Assembly (NCBI RefSeq): GCF_022919215.1
Contig: NZ_CP095048.1
Coordinates: 1-64,000, forward strand
Direction: 5' to 3'
Length of the DNA stretch: 64,000 nt
Source of the DNA: Hymenobacter cellulosilyticus
GTDB lineage: Bacteria; Bacteroidota; Bacteroidia; Cytophagales; Hymenobacteraceae
The position numbers and the translations under genes were made by a program. The notes under the pieces were generated by a model. It was not told the DNA's origin, made no database searches, and worked only from the letters and a program-made list of their open reading frames with translations. Position 1 is the stretch's first letter, and every line of letters begins with the position of its first letter. Positions 47,501 to 58,336 of this stretch are shown here, one piece after another.

Positions 47501-50500
47501 GGTCAAATACAGTTACCTTCTGCTCCAACGGGGGCGCCACTGCCCTGCCAAGACCAGAGGACTCCAGGGAGTAGAAGATTCGGTAGAAGAGCAGCGCTCC
47601 AATATTGGCCAGCACCGAGTCCTCGACCTTTGCTAGGAAGGCTGTGTGGTTCTCATCATTCGCAAGAGGGGCTGCCAAAATCTGATACCACGGCACTGAT
47701 CCATATTTGCTGGTCGAGGAAGGGGCTTTCTGCACCTTTTTTCCAACCCCTGCAGGGTTGACGCCGAGCTTCAGAGACCTGGTCAGCAGATCACCGGCTT
47801 GCAGTCTCGGACCTACGCTGGCGACACTGCTGCTAATGCCTTTAAGTTGAAGCCCCCCGTCGGAGCACGCAGCGGTGCTGGCTTCGTCTCCACTAGCGAT
47901 AGCACGGAGCGTGCCTCGCGACGGCCCAGTAGAGTTACAAGCAACTCCCGCATGAGATCGCGGTGATGGCCGCGCTCAAGCTCGGCGGCGGCGCGGGCAG
48001 CCTCCTCACGACTGTCCGAGAAAACGACAAGCTTGCGCCCCATGCCCGTAGCCGGCAACTGCAGCAGCAGGTTCTTGGCGAGCACCTGGCTGATACGCCC
48101 AAAACCGGTACCAAAGTCGCGAATGCTGCTCTTGCCCCGGCGAGAAGCTCCGGCATAGTAGCGGTGATGCGACCCTGCTGTGCAGCAAGGACAGACTTGA
48201 GCCAAAGCCCGCAACTGTCGGGCCTCATCGCCAACATCAAGCATATCCTTGGCTTTATCCTTATCGCTCTCACGAACGCGAAACGTGAGGCCCGCTACCC
48301 ACTCCTGAGCCTGGGACGGCTGCTCATCTGGCGCGCTCATACCAAGGCGGACGCGACCGGAGGCTCGGTGAAGCCAAGCTGGCTCCCAAGCGCCTGCAGG
48401 CTTGCCCGTTGCTCCGCTGAGAAAAGGCTGGTTGAACGGTTGCAAGCTGGCAGCTTCCTGGCCTCCTTTAGGCCAGAAGAGGCCATAGTCTGCATAGCTT
48501 CGCTGGTCCGCGCTTGGCGAGCCCGAGTCTGGCAATCCCTCCAGATCGGGACTGGTGCTGATAAGCTGGTGATGCCATTCTCCCATATCTGAGCGCACTC
48601 TCGACCCACCATGGAACACGGTGCCGCAGGTATCGCAGTACAAGACCTCCAGCAGCACCGCCCCGTCAGCTCCTCGTATGGCAGACTCGGAGCTAAGCCT
48701 GCCGAGCGGGTCTGCAAGCTCCCCGCCAGCTGTCTGGCCGGCGAAGCCTGGCTCTGCCCACATTCCTTGGATGTTGTGAAAGAAGTAGTGGAAGCGCAGT
48801 CGGGGAAGCTGTCCCCATAGGGCAGTATCCTCGTCAAGCAGCGCCCGGGCAATAAGCAGGCCGCTCATGGCTTCCCTTGACTCGCTGAGCGTGGGCGTGG
48901 ACCCAAAGAGGGCATCGGCAAGGGGAGTAAATCCTTCTGGCTCGCTGCTGCCCTCGACTCTGGTCAGCGGAATAGCTCTCAGTCTCCCCTCAACGGAGCA
49001 GGCTGCTTGAAGCATCTGCCGCAGGCGCGGCATCAGCGCAGTCATCGCTGCAATCAGTGTGTCTCCCTGCTGGCTTTGCGGCCAGCCCAAGCTACACGCA
49101 AGACTGCGGGCAAGTTCCTGCCGGTGCGAGGCCGTGACATCGCGTCCCTCGGGCGTGGGCGGCAGGCTCTTGGCAAAGTTTGCGAAAGGTTCCCAAGGCA
49201 GATAGCCAGGCTCTGGCGTGCCCAGAGCCTCATGTCTTGCAGTCGAAGCACCGGCGTCACCCGAAATGGTGAGGAAGGATTTGTCACGCACCCCAAAGAA
49301 GTCACGCAAGAATTGCTCACTGCGGCTCATCCCAGCGCCCGGATTGGCTGCGCTCTCCTCAAGGGATGCACTGCTAGCCAAGATGCGCAGTTGGGGATGG
49401 TCGGGACTCAGACCTAGGCGGTGCAGAACCAGTCGCAGCAAGTAGGCTACCTCCGTGCCCGGGGTGCCGCGGTAAAGGTGGAGTTCATCGATAACAAGAT
49501 GAAACACCCGCTCTCGCCGGCAGCGCTCCTGCCGCTCCGACTCGCTTAAGCTAGCAGGAAGATCAATGCCCTGGAGCCACTCCCGGGTCTTTCTGAAGAT
49601 AGCTTCGTCATGGTCCCGCATCAGCATGATGCTGAGCATGGAGTAGTTTGTGATCAGGATGTCAGGCGGCGAGTCCTGCATATCGAAGCGGGTGAGCATC
49701 TCGCTACCGCCAGGCCTGGGAAAGAAGGATCTTAGCTCCTCAGCACTCATTCCCGTCTGCTTTACCCGATCCTCGTCCTTTGTGAACTCTACAATTGCCA
49801 GTGCGTCCTCGTCCAGCTTGAGAAGCTGGTGCTGAAGCTCCTTCACCCTATCGCGCTGGACAGCGCCATTGGCAACGAGTTCACCCGAAGTAGGAGTCTG
49901 GCCGGTGTAGCGACCAAAGTAGATGCGGTTGCCACCGGTATTATCTTCGTACCAGGTAGTGGACTTCTCAGAGTCTAGCGCACGCCGCAGGCGAGTCATC
50001 TGGTCCTCCACCAGCGCATTCATAGGGTAGAGCACCAAGGCGCGCACGGCTGCCGGCCGCGTCTCGTGGCCACGCTGGCGAGCCTTCTTAATAAGGCCGC
50101 TGCTGCTCTGTCCCGGGCGGACCATCTGCAGAACTTCATCTAAGCTTTTATCCCACCAGCGGCCCGCAGGGCCCGATTCTACTGGCTCCCACCCAGCAGA
50201 CTCCCTGACCAGTTGCGCGAATAGGGGCAGCAGAAATGACTCAGTCTTGCCTGAGCCCGTGCCCGAGGTGATAACGCAATGCTGCTTGCCCCGCAAGCTC
50301 TCTCGGAGCATCGCTGTCTGGTGAGTATACAGCTTGTGCTTAGGATCTATCAGTCCCGCGCTGACGAGTGAGGCAAAGCGCTCGCGGGCCTTGCTGTCCA
50401 CAAAGCCCGGCAGGTCTTCCTCCGTAAGCTCGGTAATCTTCCGATCGCTCTTGTACTCGGTTAGCACCTCCACCCACGGCTGCCGAAACAGGACTCGGTC

Positions 50501-50620
50501 GGAGCGAAGAAGGCTTTCTCGGCGGCTGTCGAGCGCGGGAGACTTTATGTTAAAGGCCGTTCGCATGTAAAGGATCAAGTCCTCTACTAGCGCATCGAAA
50601 GTACCTAGTGGGTTAAGCAT
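44569..50620 (-). CDS. druE: DruE-like DEAD/DEAH helicase with DUF1998 (frameshifted)
   Basis: The start MLNPLGTFDALVEDLILYMR is at 50620. Frames join into about 2,017 residues. Helicase motifs: LYTHQTAMLRESL, CVITSGTGSGKTESFLLPLF (Walker A, near 50270), RALVLYPMNALVEDQM, ITNYSMLSIMLMRD, LVIDELHLYRGTPGTEVAYL (DExH, near 49490), RILASSASL, then TTTLEVGVDIGSLQAVLLAN and YNYQQRVGRAGRAGQAW (motif VI, near 46740). A zinc-ribbon segment (CPLCRYTES, then TTCPNCHHD) precedes the DUF1998 signature CLDACYDCLKGFRNMAYHSL (near 45000). Length and a single helicase-DUF1998 polypeptide fit Druantia DruE better than DISARM, where DrmA and DrmB are separate. Frame changes lie near 47850, 45990, 45600 and 44900. 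The upstream gene ends 19 bases before the start. Confidence 0.7.
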
Positions 50621-50638
50621 GGCGTTGGCATAGTTAAA

Positions 50639-53600
50639 TTAAGCTAGCTCGCTGTGATTGCAGCGAGGGGCGACCTGGCCGAGCATGGGCTGTAGGCAGT
50701 AAGTGAGAAGCGTGGCCGGTACCTCGCGGTAGATGTGGTATCGGCGGGGGTGCCATCAGCGACAATCACGCGTAGCTCGGGCACAGTGCCGCTGAGAAGA
50801 GTAAGCATTCTCGCGGGCAATGGGGGCAATGGGGTAGCAGCCGGTACGGCCAGCGACCGGATAGAGGGGTAATAGCGCCATACCTGGCACCTAGCCTGCT
50901 TGAGCGCTAGGTATCGGGCCCAACTCGGATTTGCCCTGTATCTTCTCCCATCCTGTATGACTAGGAAGCGAACATCAAATCGCCCCTTGATAGTGCTGTT
51001 GTGTCTGAGCTCGACTAGCCCCTGCTTGGGTAGGGGACCGCTAGGGGAGGAAGTCCAAGAGAGGTGCTGCGGGTTGAACAGGCGCTGGATATAGGCTTCA
51101 TAGATGCCGCTATCTTCCCCCGCTCCATCAGCAGGCGCTCGTAGCCTGCTAGCCCTGCGCCGCCAAAGCTGGCCAGCGCGAGGGCAGTAGGCTCTTCGTT
51201 GAACACTATGCCACAGGCTGCTGCTAGCTGATGTAGACGCTCAGTGGCGCTAGGTCCGCTGGGCAATAGGGCGCTGAGGCTGCCCAGACCTTTGAGGCGC
51301 AGGCCGCCTGTTCCATTCGAAGACACAGTAGAGTAGGTCTCTAGAATAATAGCATCCGGCAGCAGGCTTCTGCCTGCATAGCTTCCTTGGGAAATGCGAG
51401 TTGCTCGTATGCTGTACTCCCCGACCTTTTCTATGATCTTGTCCAGTAGACTAGGAACCCTTGCGCCCACAAGAAGCGCTCGTACTGCAGTTTTAGTCCC
51501 ACCAGGCAGCTTGATAAGCGCCGGGCGTTGAGCTTCTATATCACCGCTCGGCAGAATAGTTATGTGCCCGAGGTGCGTTAGCAGGCGTCGGCTCTCGAGC
51601 AATGCCTCAACATCGGGCACCTCATTCCCAAGGGCAGCGGAAATGGCGGTAAACGCCGCCACAAAGCGAGGCTTTGAGGTCCTGCCTCGATGGCTAAGGA
51701 AGTATAGAAGGCTGTCGTGGGTATCGGCTTGCAAGGCAAGGCCAGTAGTCCCAGCAACTGCTGTCGGCGCGTTGTCATAGAGCGCCAGTAGGGCATTTTT
51801 CAGTGGCAAGCTGTCTCGGCCAAGCACCGCGCCGCTTAGATAGCGGGATGCATCAGGACCATCCAGCCCTGCTCCCGTCTGCCAGACGCCTGCCTGCGCT
51901 TGGATGGGCTCATCGTAGGGTCCGAGGCGTTGAGCGTACTCCCCATCGCTCGGAATCGCTGGTACTATCAGTACGGTAGCGCGGGATACCGATCCTAGCG
52001 CAGTACTCACCTTGAACCAGCGACCAGGGCATACATCTATGGGAAGCCTCCAGAGGGAGTTATCGTCCTCGTGCTGGATAAGCGAAGCGGATCCACCGCC
52101 CACGTACTCAAGTCGCGGCGCGTGTCCGCCGAGCGTATCACTCTCGTGAAGCCGGAAGGAGGGTAAGAGCGCTGTAGAGCTAGAGAGAAGGTATCGACCT
52201 CCAGCTAGTGGTAGCCCCCCAGGGGCAAAACAGGCCGGGAGAGAGGGATGCTACGTGCTCTGGTAAGAAGGCCCGGCGGCGGAGAATGGAGGGATCGCAC
52301 CTCATAGAGACTGTATTCGAGGGCAGACCGCGCCGTCTCAACTGGCGGAAGCTTTGGGCACCTGCCTTAGCCCACTGCTCTAGATCGTTTTGGAGATTAT
52401 CCTTGCAGAGCAGAAGCAATCGCCGTTCAGTCTGCCAGTCACTTGTCTCCACCCAGTCCGGCAGACTGTATATGTCCGCCCGCTCCAGGAGGTATATCTC
52501 CTTTGGCTCGAAGGCGTAGGCGCAACTCATCTCATCCACATCAACACGCTGCGCGGTCCAGGACAGTCCCCTCACCAGCCCGGACCATATCCTGCTCTCA
52601 CTCTCACACACTACCTCCCGATCGCCCGTCTCAAATACTAAGCTTGCCGGCAGCGGCTGCCGAGCCGAGTATATGCGAAGTCCCCATTCCACAGAAGCCA
52701 CAGCTGGCTGATCGGCTAAGAAGAGAACAAAGGGCTCCACTTTCTCCTTGGCAGGCTGATAAGGCTGCTCGCTTGAGCGTGCAGCAACTCTTACGGGTAT
52801 ACCAAGCAACTCCTCTGTACGGGAGATTGTACTCTCTTTTAGGTCGCTATTCTTCTGCCATAGGCTCAACGCCGTGGGCTCAGGAAAGGGAAGCCGCGCC
52901 AGCAGGCTCTCCTGTAGCAAGCCCAGGATCTGATCGCGGGAGTACACAGGGAGCTTATGAGCATCCGCATGCTCTAGGAAGAAGTCGCGAAGCTGGCGCC
53001 GAAGGCGTGGAGGGAACAGACACTGGCCTAAGGGGAACGATACATAGGGGTAGCAGCCGTACTGTCGAGCAGTAAATACGCCCAGGCGCCCGCCCTGCGC
53101 TTGGGTAGACCAATCCGCTACGCTCTTCCAAAGCTGGGTCCAGCCTGGCAGCTTGCCTTGGAGGGTGCTTCTTAGGGCGCTTGTTGCAAAGGGGCCATCT
53201 TCAGTTGACCACAGATCATTCTCCTCCAGCCAGTGGGCCACTCGCTGGTAGTAGCTGTTGGTCGTCAGCGTCAGGTCGATTATGGAACTGCTGTAGGGGA
53301 GAATAAACGCGACTAGGTAAGGCAGGTGTAGCGGATACTGAGGCGCCAGGTTGTTGAATGCTCCACTTGCTACGTCACCAAGAGGGGATATGGAAGACTT
53401 TGCAAGCCACCGAGCACAGGACTTGCCAGCCCGGACAAGAATGTTGGCCGGGGATCGGAGCCCTCAGCTGGTCCTACTCTGAGTGCCTGTAGGAAGCTTT
53501 GCCAGCGTTCCTCTTCATTAGGAATGTTCTCTCCCTGTGCAGCAAGGAATTTTTTGCTGAAGCTTAGAAGGTCATCCCTATCTAAGTCAAGGAAAACCTC

Positions 53601-53669
53601 GCGTCCAGCCTTTTCCTGGTTGAAGAGGGCACCGCCGATGCACCTGCACCAAGCGCTGTAGCTCATCAT
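50639..53669 (-). CDS. DruH-like large protein upstream of druE (frameshifted)
   Basis: Starting MMSYSAWCRCIGGALFNQEK, frames join into about 1,000 residues with no enzymatic motif that I recognise. Landmarks: AGREVFLDLDRDDLLSFSKK; YVSFPLGQCLFPPRLRRQLR; LPVYSRDQILGLLQESLLAR; PFVLFLADQPAVASVEWGLR; RDSLPLKNALLALYDNAPTA; LVELRHNSTIKGRFDVRFLV. The ending is YREVPATLLTYCLQPMLGQV with TAA near 50640. Its size, lack of known domains and position just before a DruE-like helicase suggest the DruH component of a type III Druantia system, but I base this on context, not on a remembered alignment. Frame changes lie near 53350, 52170, 51070 and 50750. The two genes are surely one operon. Confidence 0.45.
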
Positions 53670-54082
53670 TGCTGATGCTTTGGGGGGGGATCTGCTAGAC
53701 CAGGGGAGTCGTCGATGGGTGGATGCACGAGGGTGAGTTAGGCTGGCAGTCCCGACATTTTATGAGTCTGCAATCTAGAGCGTGTTAATGACTTTCGAGC
53801 CTTTTCAGCATTACCGCAAAACAGCCAAGGCGTAAAGAAGCCTGCTACGGCATCTTCTCGGCCTCAACTGGACCTGCGACATAGCTTCAGCGCAATTCAG
53901 CCAGTTAGAGAAATCGCCTCAACTCGCTGGAATGGACATAACACGCTCTAAGAAATGAGTAATATAGCGTTTAACAATACTTGATTTAAGTGAAGACGAA
54001 TTTCTTGAATTAAATCAAGTCTTGGAAGACGTAAATACGCCAGGCAGAGCGCTTCTCGCGGCTGATAGCCAATAAAAATTCC
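53670..54082. other. Gene-free interval upstream of the DruH-like gene
   Basis: About 410 bases, more AT-rich than the flanks, with no credible frame. It should contain the promoter of the minus-strand Druantia-like operon. I saw no clear operator, RNA gene or repeat. It also contains the 3' side of the small minus-strand gene ending at 54083. Confidence 0.4.
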
Positions 54083-54511
54083 CTAAAAGCGCTCATCTAG
54101 ATGCACTAGCCCATTAAGGAACCATGTTGTCCGATGGCCTTGGAAGCGTAGCGTACAAGCAAACTCTGCCCGCTCATGTGCATCCTGAAGCGAGTTGCCA
54201 ACTACCTCAAACTCTTCTTCAATGTATGGCAGCGGGCGTAGCTCATCCGGTAGGTGCGGTCCATCCTCACCGGTCACGCGAACATGATACACTTGGTAGC
54301 CGGTCGGCAGCAGGTCAGTAGCGTATACCGCCTGCTGACCGCATCTGCGACAGCGAACAGCAATTTCAACTGTATCACCGCTTCGTGCTAGCACCTTACC
54401 GGCGGCGTGAGGCATGACCTTTTGGTCGTGCAAGCAGAAGAGTTGAACAAAGCTGGCGGGTCGAAAGCCAATACCAGTTGTAGTAGGAAGACGGGACCGT
54501 CGGGTAGTCAT
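54083..54511 (-). CDS. Hypothetical protein with one CxxC
   Basis: 142 residues, starting MTTRRSRLPTTTGIGFRPAS. A single CxxC-type element (VRCRRCGQQAVYATDLLPTG) sits in the middle and a second Cys-containing loop (LFCLHDQKVMPH) is near the N-terminus, so a small zinc-binding fold is possible. The C-terminal part (EEEFEVVGNSLQDAHERAEF) is helical. I recognise no family. It lies upstream of, and on the same strand as, the Druantia-like operon, but 414 bases away, and diverges from the Vsr operon. It may be a regulator or accessory of either system. Confidence 0.5.
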   Translation of the reverse strand: MTTRRSRLPTTTGIGFRPASFVQLFCLHDQKVMPHAAGKVLARSGDTVEIAVRCRRCGQQAVYATDLLPTGYQVYHVRVTGEDGPHLPDELRPLPYIEEEFEVVGNSLQDAHERAEFACTLRFQGHRTTWFLNGLVHLDERF

Positions 54512-54853
54512 TGGGCACAGAATTATGGGTGATAAAGGTAGGAATTGCTAATGTTCGCTGCTCACTATAGCCAGTGCGGAGGGGGGTGCTTGACTATGAT
54601 AGAGCCTGAGTTGGCTCGTGCGAATGCAGATATTCAGCCAGCCTGGAAAGCTATCGAGCGCTGGCTCCATTCAATGTCACCAACTCGTCTCCGCGTTCGC
54701 AAGGGGAGAGTTGGCTTCGGAAAGAGATTAGCTTTTCCTTGATGAGCCTTGTTCGCTTGTCTTAGTCAGAGTAGCTTTGTAATTGGGCTAGCTATACTAA
54801 ATAAATTAGCGCCGTGCTAAGCCCAGGTTCCCGAACTGAAAGGCAAAGCGTGC
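54512..54853. other. Intergenic interval upstream of the Vsr operon
   Basis: About 340 bases between divergent genes. A 65-residue plus-strand frame (54545-54742) has no recognisable content, and I leave it uncalled. The AT-rich part near 54770-54815 is the likely promoter region for the Vsr-Dcm-MORC-Z1 operon. No dyad or RNA is evident. Confidence 0.4.
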
Positions 54854-55303
54854 GTGGCAATTAAATTTAGAGACCCGGATAGCGGCTACCCAATGCCCAA
54901 GTCTCTGGCCGTCACCAAGACGATGCAAGGGAACAAGGCAAAGGACTCCAAGCCTGAGCTTTTACTGCGCAAAGCTCTCTGGCAGGCAGGAGTAAGAGGG
55001 TATCGCTTACATAGGAAGGGCATACCGGGCAAGCCTGACTTGGTCTTCCCAGCCAGACGAGTAGCTATTTTCGTCCACGGCTGCTATTGGCATAGCTGTC
55101 CAATCTGCGCGATAGCACGCCCAAAGCATAATGCAGCCTACTGGAATGAAAAGCTAGCTGGCAATAGTCGGCGCGACGCTCTAAACACTGAGCGTCTTGT
55201 CGAAGATGGCTGGCGGGTACACACGGTTTGGGAATGCCAAATAAAATCCTCGCTTGGCGAGGCTGTTCAACAAATAAAAGACTTGCTAGCTTCACATAGC
55301 TAG
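54854..55303 (+). CDS. vsr: Vsr-family endonuclease
   Basis: 149 residues; the frame starts at GTG 54854 (MAIKFRDPDSGYPMPKSLAV). Family features: MQGNKAKDSKPELLLRKALW, GYRLHRKGIPGKPDLVFPAR (the Asp is the metal ligand), VAIFVHGCYWHSCPICA (catalytic His region and zinc Cys), RPKHNAAYWNEKLAGNSRRD and WRVHTVWECQI. Classical Vsr nicks at T:G mismatches made by deamination at Dcm sites. In MORC-Z1 operons, Vsr-type nucleases are instead proposed to be the restriction nuclease. Its stop (TAG 55301-55303) overlaps the GTG start of the methyltransferase by one base. The frame is intact. Confidence 0.85.
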   Translation: MAIKFRDPDSGYPMPKSLAVTKTMQGNKAKDSKPELLLRKALWQAGVRGYRLHRKGIPGKPDLVFPARRVAIFVHGCYWHSCPICAIARPKHNAAYWNEKLAGNSRRDALNTERLVEDGWRVHTVWECQIKSSLGEAVQQIKDLLASHS

Positions 55304-56675
55304 TGAATAAGATGCTGAAATTCATTGATTTGTTTGCTGGTTTAGGCGGGTTCCATGTTGGGTTGAAGCAACTTGATATGGAATGCGTCTTTGCTTCGGA
55401 GCTAAACAAAGAGCTGCGCGAGCTCTACCATGTAAACCACGAGCTTGCCGAGGACATGATACGAGGCGACATCAGAGAGGTGAGCGAGCACGATATTCCT
55501 GCTCACTCGCTGCTCTGTGCAGGCTTCCCTTGCCAGCCATTCTCCAAAGCTGGAGCACAGGAGGGGCTAAGCGACGAAGTGCGGGGTAACCTGTTCTATC
55601 AGATTATGCGCATCATCAATCATCACAAGCCTCGGTATGTGATGCTGGAGAATGTTGCTAACCTGCTTAAGCATGACAAGAATAATACCTGGGCCGTCAT
55701 CAAAAGGACGCTTCAGGAGGCAGGATACCAGGTAGACCATCGTATTCTCTCGCCTCACCAATTCGGTGTGCCGCAGCTGCGGCAGCGAATGTTCATTGTA
55801 GCAGCCAGAAAGGATGAAGGCGGACTGGAGCATTTTGTTTGGCCCGAGCCTGAGAGCCACGCGCACATGACTGTGCGAAGCATCATTGAGGCTGAGCCCG
55901 ATGAGGCCGACGTTCGCAGTTTCACGGAGAGAGAGTTGAACGCAGTAGCCGTCTGGCAGCGGTTTTTGGACTGCTTGCCCGAGAGTGCGGTCATTCCCTC
56001 GTTCCCTATCTGGGCCACTGAGTACAAGGCGACATATCCTTTCGAAACTGAGGTGCCAGGCATGCTCAGAAAGTCAAAGCTCGCACCTTACAAGGGAGTA
56101 TTCGGACGAAGTCTCGCTGACCAGCCTAGTCGTGAGCAGTTGGAGCACATTCCTACCTATGCGCGTGGCAAAAAGCTCTTTCCTGTCTGGAAGCAGCAGT
56201 TCATCCGCGATAACCGTGCTTTCTTCAAGAAGTATGAGAGTGAGCTCGAAGACGTGATGAAGGAGATTCAGGAGCTTCCGTTCAGCTGGCAGAAGTTCGA
56301 GTGGAACTGTAAAGGGGAGCCGCGGGACCTCAAGAGATTGATTTTCCAGTTCCGACCTTCTGGCATTCGCGTTAAGCGAGCCAACTTCTTCCCGGCTCTG
56401 GTCGCCTCTACCCTTACGCAAGTACCTGCTATTGGCTGGCTAGACCGGTACATCACCCCAATGAAGGGATTAGATTGCAGTCGCTTGGCACTATATCGCT
56501 TCCTGCAAATAAAACGGCAGCCTTTAGGGCGCTTGGCAACGCCGTAAACGCCGAGGTTGTGAAGCGAATCGCCGCCCGCCTTGTGCAGTTGCCCGACCCA
56601 ATCAAGAAATATCAGCCTGCACAGCAGCGCTTGTCCCTAAACTCTACCTTGCCGAGCAACTTAGTCACTATATGA
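55303..56675 (+). CDS. dcm: DNA cytosine-5 methyltransferase (one frameshift)
   Basis: The start is GTG 55303 or ATG 55312 (MLKFIDLFAGLGGFHVGLKQ). C5-MTase motifs: I FIDLFAGLGG; IV SLLCAGFPCQPFSKAG with the catalytic Cys of PCQ; VI PRYVMLENVANLL; VIII FGVPQLRQRMFIVA. A target-recognition region of about 200 residues follows, and IX to X lie in WLDRYITPNEGIRLQSL then AAFRALGNAVNAEVVKRIAA. Motif X is reached only by adding one base at the ccccaa stretch near 56457-56462; the reading frame as given stops early at 56547. The corrected stop TGA (56673-56675) overlaps the MORC start as ATGA. It would protect host DNA against the operon's own nuclease. Confidence 0.85.
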
Positions 56676-58314
56676 GCAACACCGTTGGTATCACCCCTGG
56701 CGTAGGAATCATTGGCATATTTCAATTCGTCAAGTACAAGTCTTGGTTTGCTCTTGCTGAGTATGTTGACAACGCGATTGACAGCTACCTGAAGAATCGA
56801 GAGGCGCTCGATAAAACGCAAGAGGGATATCGACTATTGATTGATATTGATATCAACGTAGAGGAGAACTACATCCGCATTACTGATAATGCGGCCGGTA
56901 TAAGCGGGGATGATTTGGAGCGTGCGCTACGTATGGCTGTTCGTCCTCCTGTCCGTACAGGGCTTTCCGAGTTTGGTATGGGCATGAAGGCCGCTAGCTG
57001 CTGGTTCTCCCCAAAGTGGTATATAGAGACTCAGGCGCTTGGTGAGGATGTAAGACGCAAGGTCATCTTTGACGTAAATCAAATCGTAGAGAATGAAACG
57101 AGTGAACTGGATACGAATCCGGTTCCTTCTCCTCTGGGAGCGCACTTTACGAACATACACCTAGGGGAGGTATTCAGCATGCCGACTCAAAGCGCTATCG
57201 CTAAGATTCGGGAGCATCTGACAAGTATCTACCGCGACTTCATCCGCGAGGATAAGTTCATGAGTAGAGTTGTCATTACTGTCAATGCTAAGCCGCTTAA
57301 GTATAAAGCGCCATCCGTGCTTGTCATGCATCCTTATGCAGATAAGTCCGCTGAGCCTATAGAGTGGCGAAAAGAGTTAGATTTTACTTGTGCTGGCGGG
57401 CAGCGGGTCACAGGATTTGCCGCTATATACCCTACTGCGAAAACCAAGGAGGCAGGATTTGCCCTGCTCCGGCGCGGGCGTGTGGTGGAGGGTAGCTTTG
57501 ACGAGCCGTACCGGCCAACCAAGATTTTCGGTACGCCAGGCAGCTTCTACAGCCAGCGTATCTACGGTGAGCTACACCTTGACGATTTTGCTGCCAGCTT
57601 CACCAAGGATGGTGTTAAGTGGGAAGATGCTGAGGAGGACTTTCTGGTGCGTCTAAAAGCCGCTATGAAGGGCCCAGGAATCGACTTGCTGAAGCAGGCG
57701 AACGGGATGCGCATGAAAGAGTCATCGGCAGGCGGCTCAGGCAATGGCCAGAACGGCAGCGCAGGCGGCGGGAAAGGCGGAACTCAGCCAAGCGGCAATG
57801 GTAGCCCTGGCAATGGCGGAGCAAGCGGAGGTAATGGAGGCTCGCCAGAGCCAGGCGGCCAAGACGGCGGCACAAGTGGCAATGCCGGCTCCAACACTCA
57901 AGGAGCTGGCGGCGGAAGCAGCGGGGGGCAGGCGTCACCCGGGGCATTGCACCAGAGCCTGTCCCGCCCAAGCCAGTCGAGGTTCGGACACTCAATGCTG
58001 CTATAGATGGCATTGGCTGGCGCGTATACGTCGAGCTAAGCCCTAATCCTGCCCATACTGATTGGATGTCAATCAGCAAGTCCTGCATTCCAGCCACTGC
58101 TCAAGCCGCAGCAAACGAGCGTCAGCTTGGAGTTCGAGTCTCTTTGAATCATCCTTTCACGACGAAATACTGCGCAGACGGTCCTAGCCAGCTTGAGCCG
58201 CTGATACGCTTAGGGGCCGCTTTCGCACTAGCTAAGACTATTGCGCAGGAGGGCGGTGTACCCCATTCCAGCGTTCTAATGGACTATGTAAATGAGTTGC
58301 TGCTAAAGCTCTAA
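56672..58314 (+). CDS. MORC/MutL-like GHKL ATPase with Gly-rich linker (one frameshift)
   Basis: The start is ATG 56672 (MSNTVGITPGVGIIGIFQFV). The GHKL Bergerat fold is clear: LAEYVDNAIDSYLK (N box, DNA-Asp), IRITDNAAGISGDD (G1), TGLSEFGMGMKAASCWFSPK (G2/lid). An S5-like domain follows to about residue 345 (LHLDDFAASFTKDGVKWEDA). Then comes a Gly/Ser/Asn-rich stretch of about 70 residues (57725-57930) and a C-terminal domain, VRTLNAAIDGIGWRVYVELS then RLGAAFALAKTIAQEGGVPH. The C-terminal part is in another frame and joins when one G is added to the G6 run near 57922-57927. The full length is about 547 residues. Such ATPases occur in predicted restriction systems with Z1 helicases and are the bacterial relatives of MORC proteins (Iyer, Abhiman and Aravind). 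Confidence 0.8.
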
Positions 58315-58336
58315 TCCCGTTCTCTCAGGCCTGGCT

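Noticed and set aside
44569..53669. DISARM system
   Set aside because: DISARM has DrmA and DrmB as separate genes plus PLD DrmC; here helicase and DUF1998 form one chain and no PLD gene is adjacent.
54545..54742. 65-residue plus-strand frame before the Vsr gene
   Set aside because: No recognisable content, no clear ribosome binding site, and it lies where the operon promoter is expected.
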